Origin: CAZTZY01 sp964617765
GTDB taxonomy: Bacteria > Pseudomonadota > Gammaproteobacteria > Pseudomonadales > DT-91
NCBI GenBank assembly: GCA_964617765.1
Contig: CAZTZY010000072.1
Coordinates: 1 to 14,614 of the forward strand
Direction of reading: 5' to 3'
Length of the DNA stretch: 14,614 nt
The notes below the pieces were generated by a model. That model saw only the letters and a list, made by a program, of their open reading frames with translations. It did not search any database and was not told where the DNA came from. Below are positions 13,908 to 14,614 of this stretch, in pieces; the stretch's first letter is position 1, and each line of letters opens with the position of its first letter. Both the position numbers and the translations under genes were made by a program.

Positions 13908-14546
13908 ATGCCGCGCCCCGCTGCCAGCACAGAAAAAATCTCCACTCGCGAAATCATACTGCGCACCGCCGAAAGCCTGTTCGCCGCCAATGGCATCGAT
14001 GCTGTATCGCTGAACGAAATCAACAAGGCCGCCGGGCAAAAAAATACCTCATCATTGCATTATCATTTCGGCAGCAAGGAAGAATTGATCGAAGCCATTG
14101 TCTATTTCCATTACGAAGAAATTGAAGAAAAATTCCAGGCCGCTATCAATGCACTGGAAACCCGGGGCACATTTGGTTTGCGCGAACTGGTCGAAAAAAC
14201 CATCGCGCCTTTTATCGATAAGCTCGATAGCGAGCGCGGTGTAAACTACCTGTTAATTGTCACCCAGTTGCTCATAAAAAGTGCCGACATGCTGGTAGTA
14301 GGTCATCCCGCACAAAAAGATAAAGCGCGCCTGCAAATGTTCGGCCTGTTCGACCAGATAGCGGGTGATATGCCCGGTGATGTGAAAGTGGCACGGCTGA
14401 TCATGTTCAGTAGTTTGTTATTCCATTCCCTCGCATCGTTTGCGCAGTTTGAAAAATCCGGCAATGTGAATCCCTTGGGTGATAAAGCCTTTTTTGTGCA
14501 GAATTTGACGGTGATGTTAACGGCGATGATTGGGGCGGAGTGGTGA
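13908..14546 (+). CDS. TetR-family regulator of the putative steroid locus
   Basis: 212 aa. The HTH spans about residues 12-60 (TREIILRTAESLFAANGIDAVSLNEINKAAG, then SSLHYHFGSKEELIEAI, with the TetR-typical YHFGSKEEL). The rest is a helical ligand-binding domain with a hydrophobic core, including VNYLLIVTQLLIKSAD and LIMFSSLLFHSLASF. AGGAAAG lies 5 bp before the ATG. Its divergence from the isomerase-like gene across two matching palindromes makes it the probable local repressor, perhaps induced by a steroid or other hydrophobic ligand. That ligand is inferred from the neighbours only. Confidence 0.94.
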   Translation: MPRPAASTEKISTREIILRTAESLFAANGIDAVSLNEINKAAGQKNTSSLHYHFGSKEELIEAIVYFHYEEIEEKFQAAINALETRGTFGLRELVEKTIAPFIDKLDSERGVNYLLIVTQLLIKSADMLVVGHPAQKDKARLQMFGLFDQIAGDMPGDVKVARLIMFSSLLFHSLASFAQFEKSGNVNPLGDKAFFVQNLTVMLTAMIGAEW

Positions 14547-14614
14547 GATTGATAGAAAGTTTACTCTGACCCGAATGGCACTTACTTAACCTTTTTGGCA
14601 TGGCCATATTTCCT
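14547..14614. other. Right edge: spacer with REP/transposase-border-like sequence
   Basis: After the TetR stop come TTTACTCTGACCC (14560-14572) and GAATGGCACTTA (14573-14584), the latter also found at 10476-10487. On the minus strand ATGGCCATGCCAAAAAGG (14605-14588) looks like a gene start that runs straight into the repeat. It may be the remnant of a deleted REP-associated transposase or a chance frame; the window ends too soon to tell. Confidence 0.3.

Overview
The window reads as chromosomal accessory DNA of a Gram-negative, free-living gammaproteobacterium. Two lipid A acyltransferase genes place it in the Gram-negatives. The moderate-GC codon use, the LysR/TetR regulators and the mix of short palindromic repeats recall Cellvibrionales-type genomes, but the genus is a guess. 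No rRNA, tRNA, CRISPR array or intact transposase gene was seen.

Layout. 1-1850: a phosphotransferase (APH/ecdysteroid-kinase-like fold, cut by the left edge) diverges from a TetR regulator across a spacer of repeated half-sites. 1939-3809: two tandem LpxL/HtrB-type acyltransferases overlap by ATGA. 3916-4854: a TerB-like protein and an unrecognised helical protein, probably co-transcribed. 4961-5938: a predicted soluble, beta-propeller-like protein of unknown function, whose 3' end overlaps the 3' end of the next operon. 5904-7939 (minus): doxX, pirin and an NADPH-dependent FMN reductase form a redox/quinone-stress type operon. A 144-bp MITE-like element lies between doxX and pirin. A LysR regulator (8053-8952) diverges from doxX over a spacer with three palindromes, one about 65 bp upstream of the inferred doxX transcription start. 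8997-10373: an exported, lysine/alanine/glutamate-rich coiled-coil protein with a small C-terminal domain.

10538-14546 is the most interesting part, a compact putative steroid-transforming locus. On the minus strand it holds a ketosteroid-isomerase-like SnoaL/NTF2 protein, a membrane steroid 5-alpha-reductase (SRD5A/DET2 family, same length and key-residue numbering as human SRD5A2), and an FAD-dependent flavoprotein of the fumarate reductase/3-ketosteroid dehydrogenase class. A TetR regulator diverges from them across two near-identical 18-bp palindromic operators. The reductase/flavoprotein pair is bracketed by a 49-bp hairpin repeat in direct orientation (48 of 49 bases identical); the upstream copy is half of a larger BIME-like composite. 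Together the three enzyme families could shift and reduce or oxidise the A-ring double bond of 3-keto-steroids under TetR control. Steroid activity, substrate and direction are inferred from family membership and residues, not shown.

No gene-free stretch exceeds 300 bases. The longest (13621-13907) holds the operators and a folded repeat. Numbering and residue comparisons with known proteins were made by eye and from memory.
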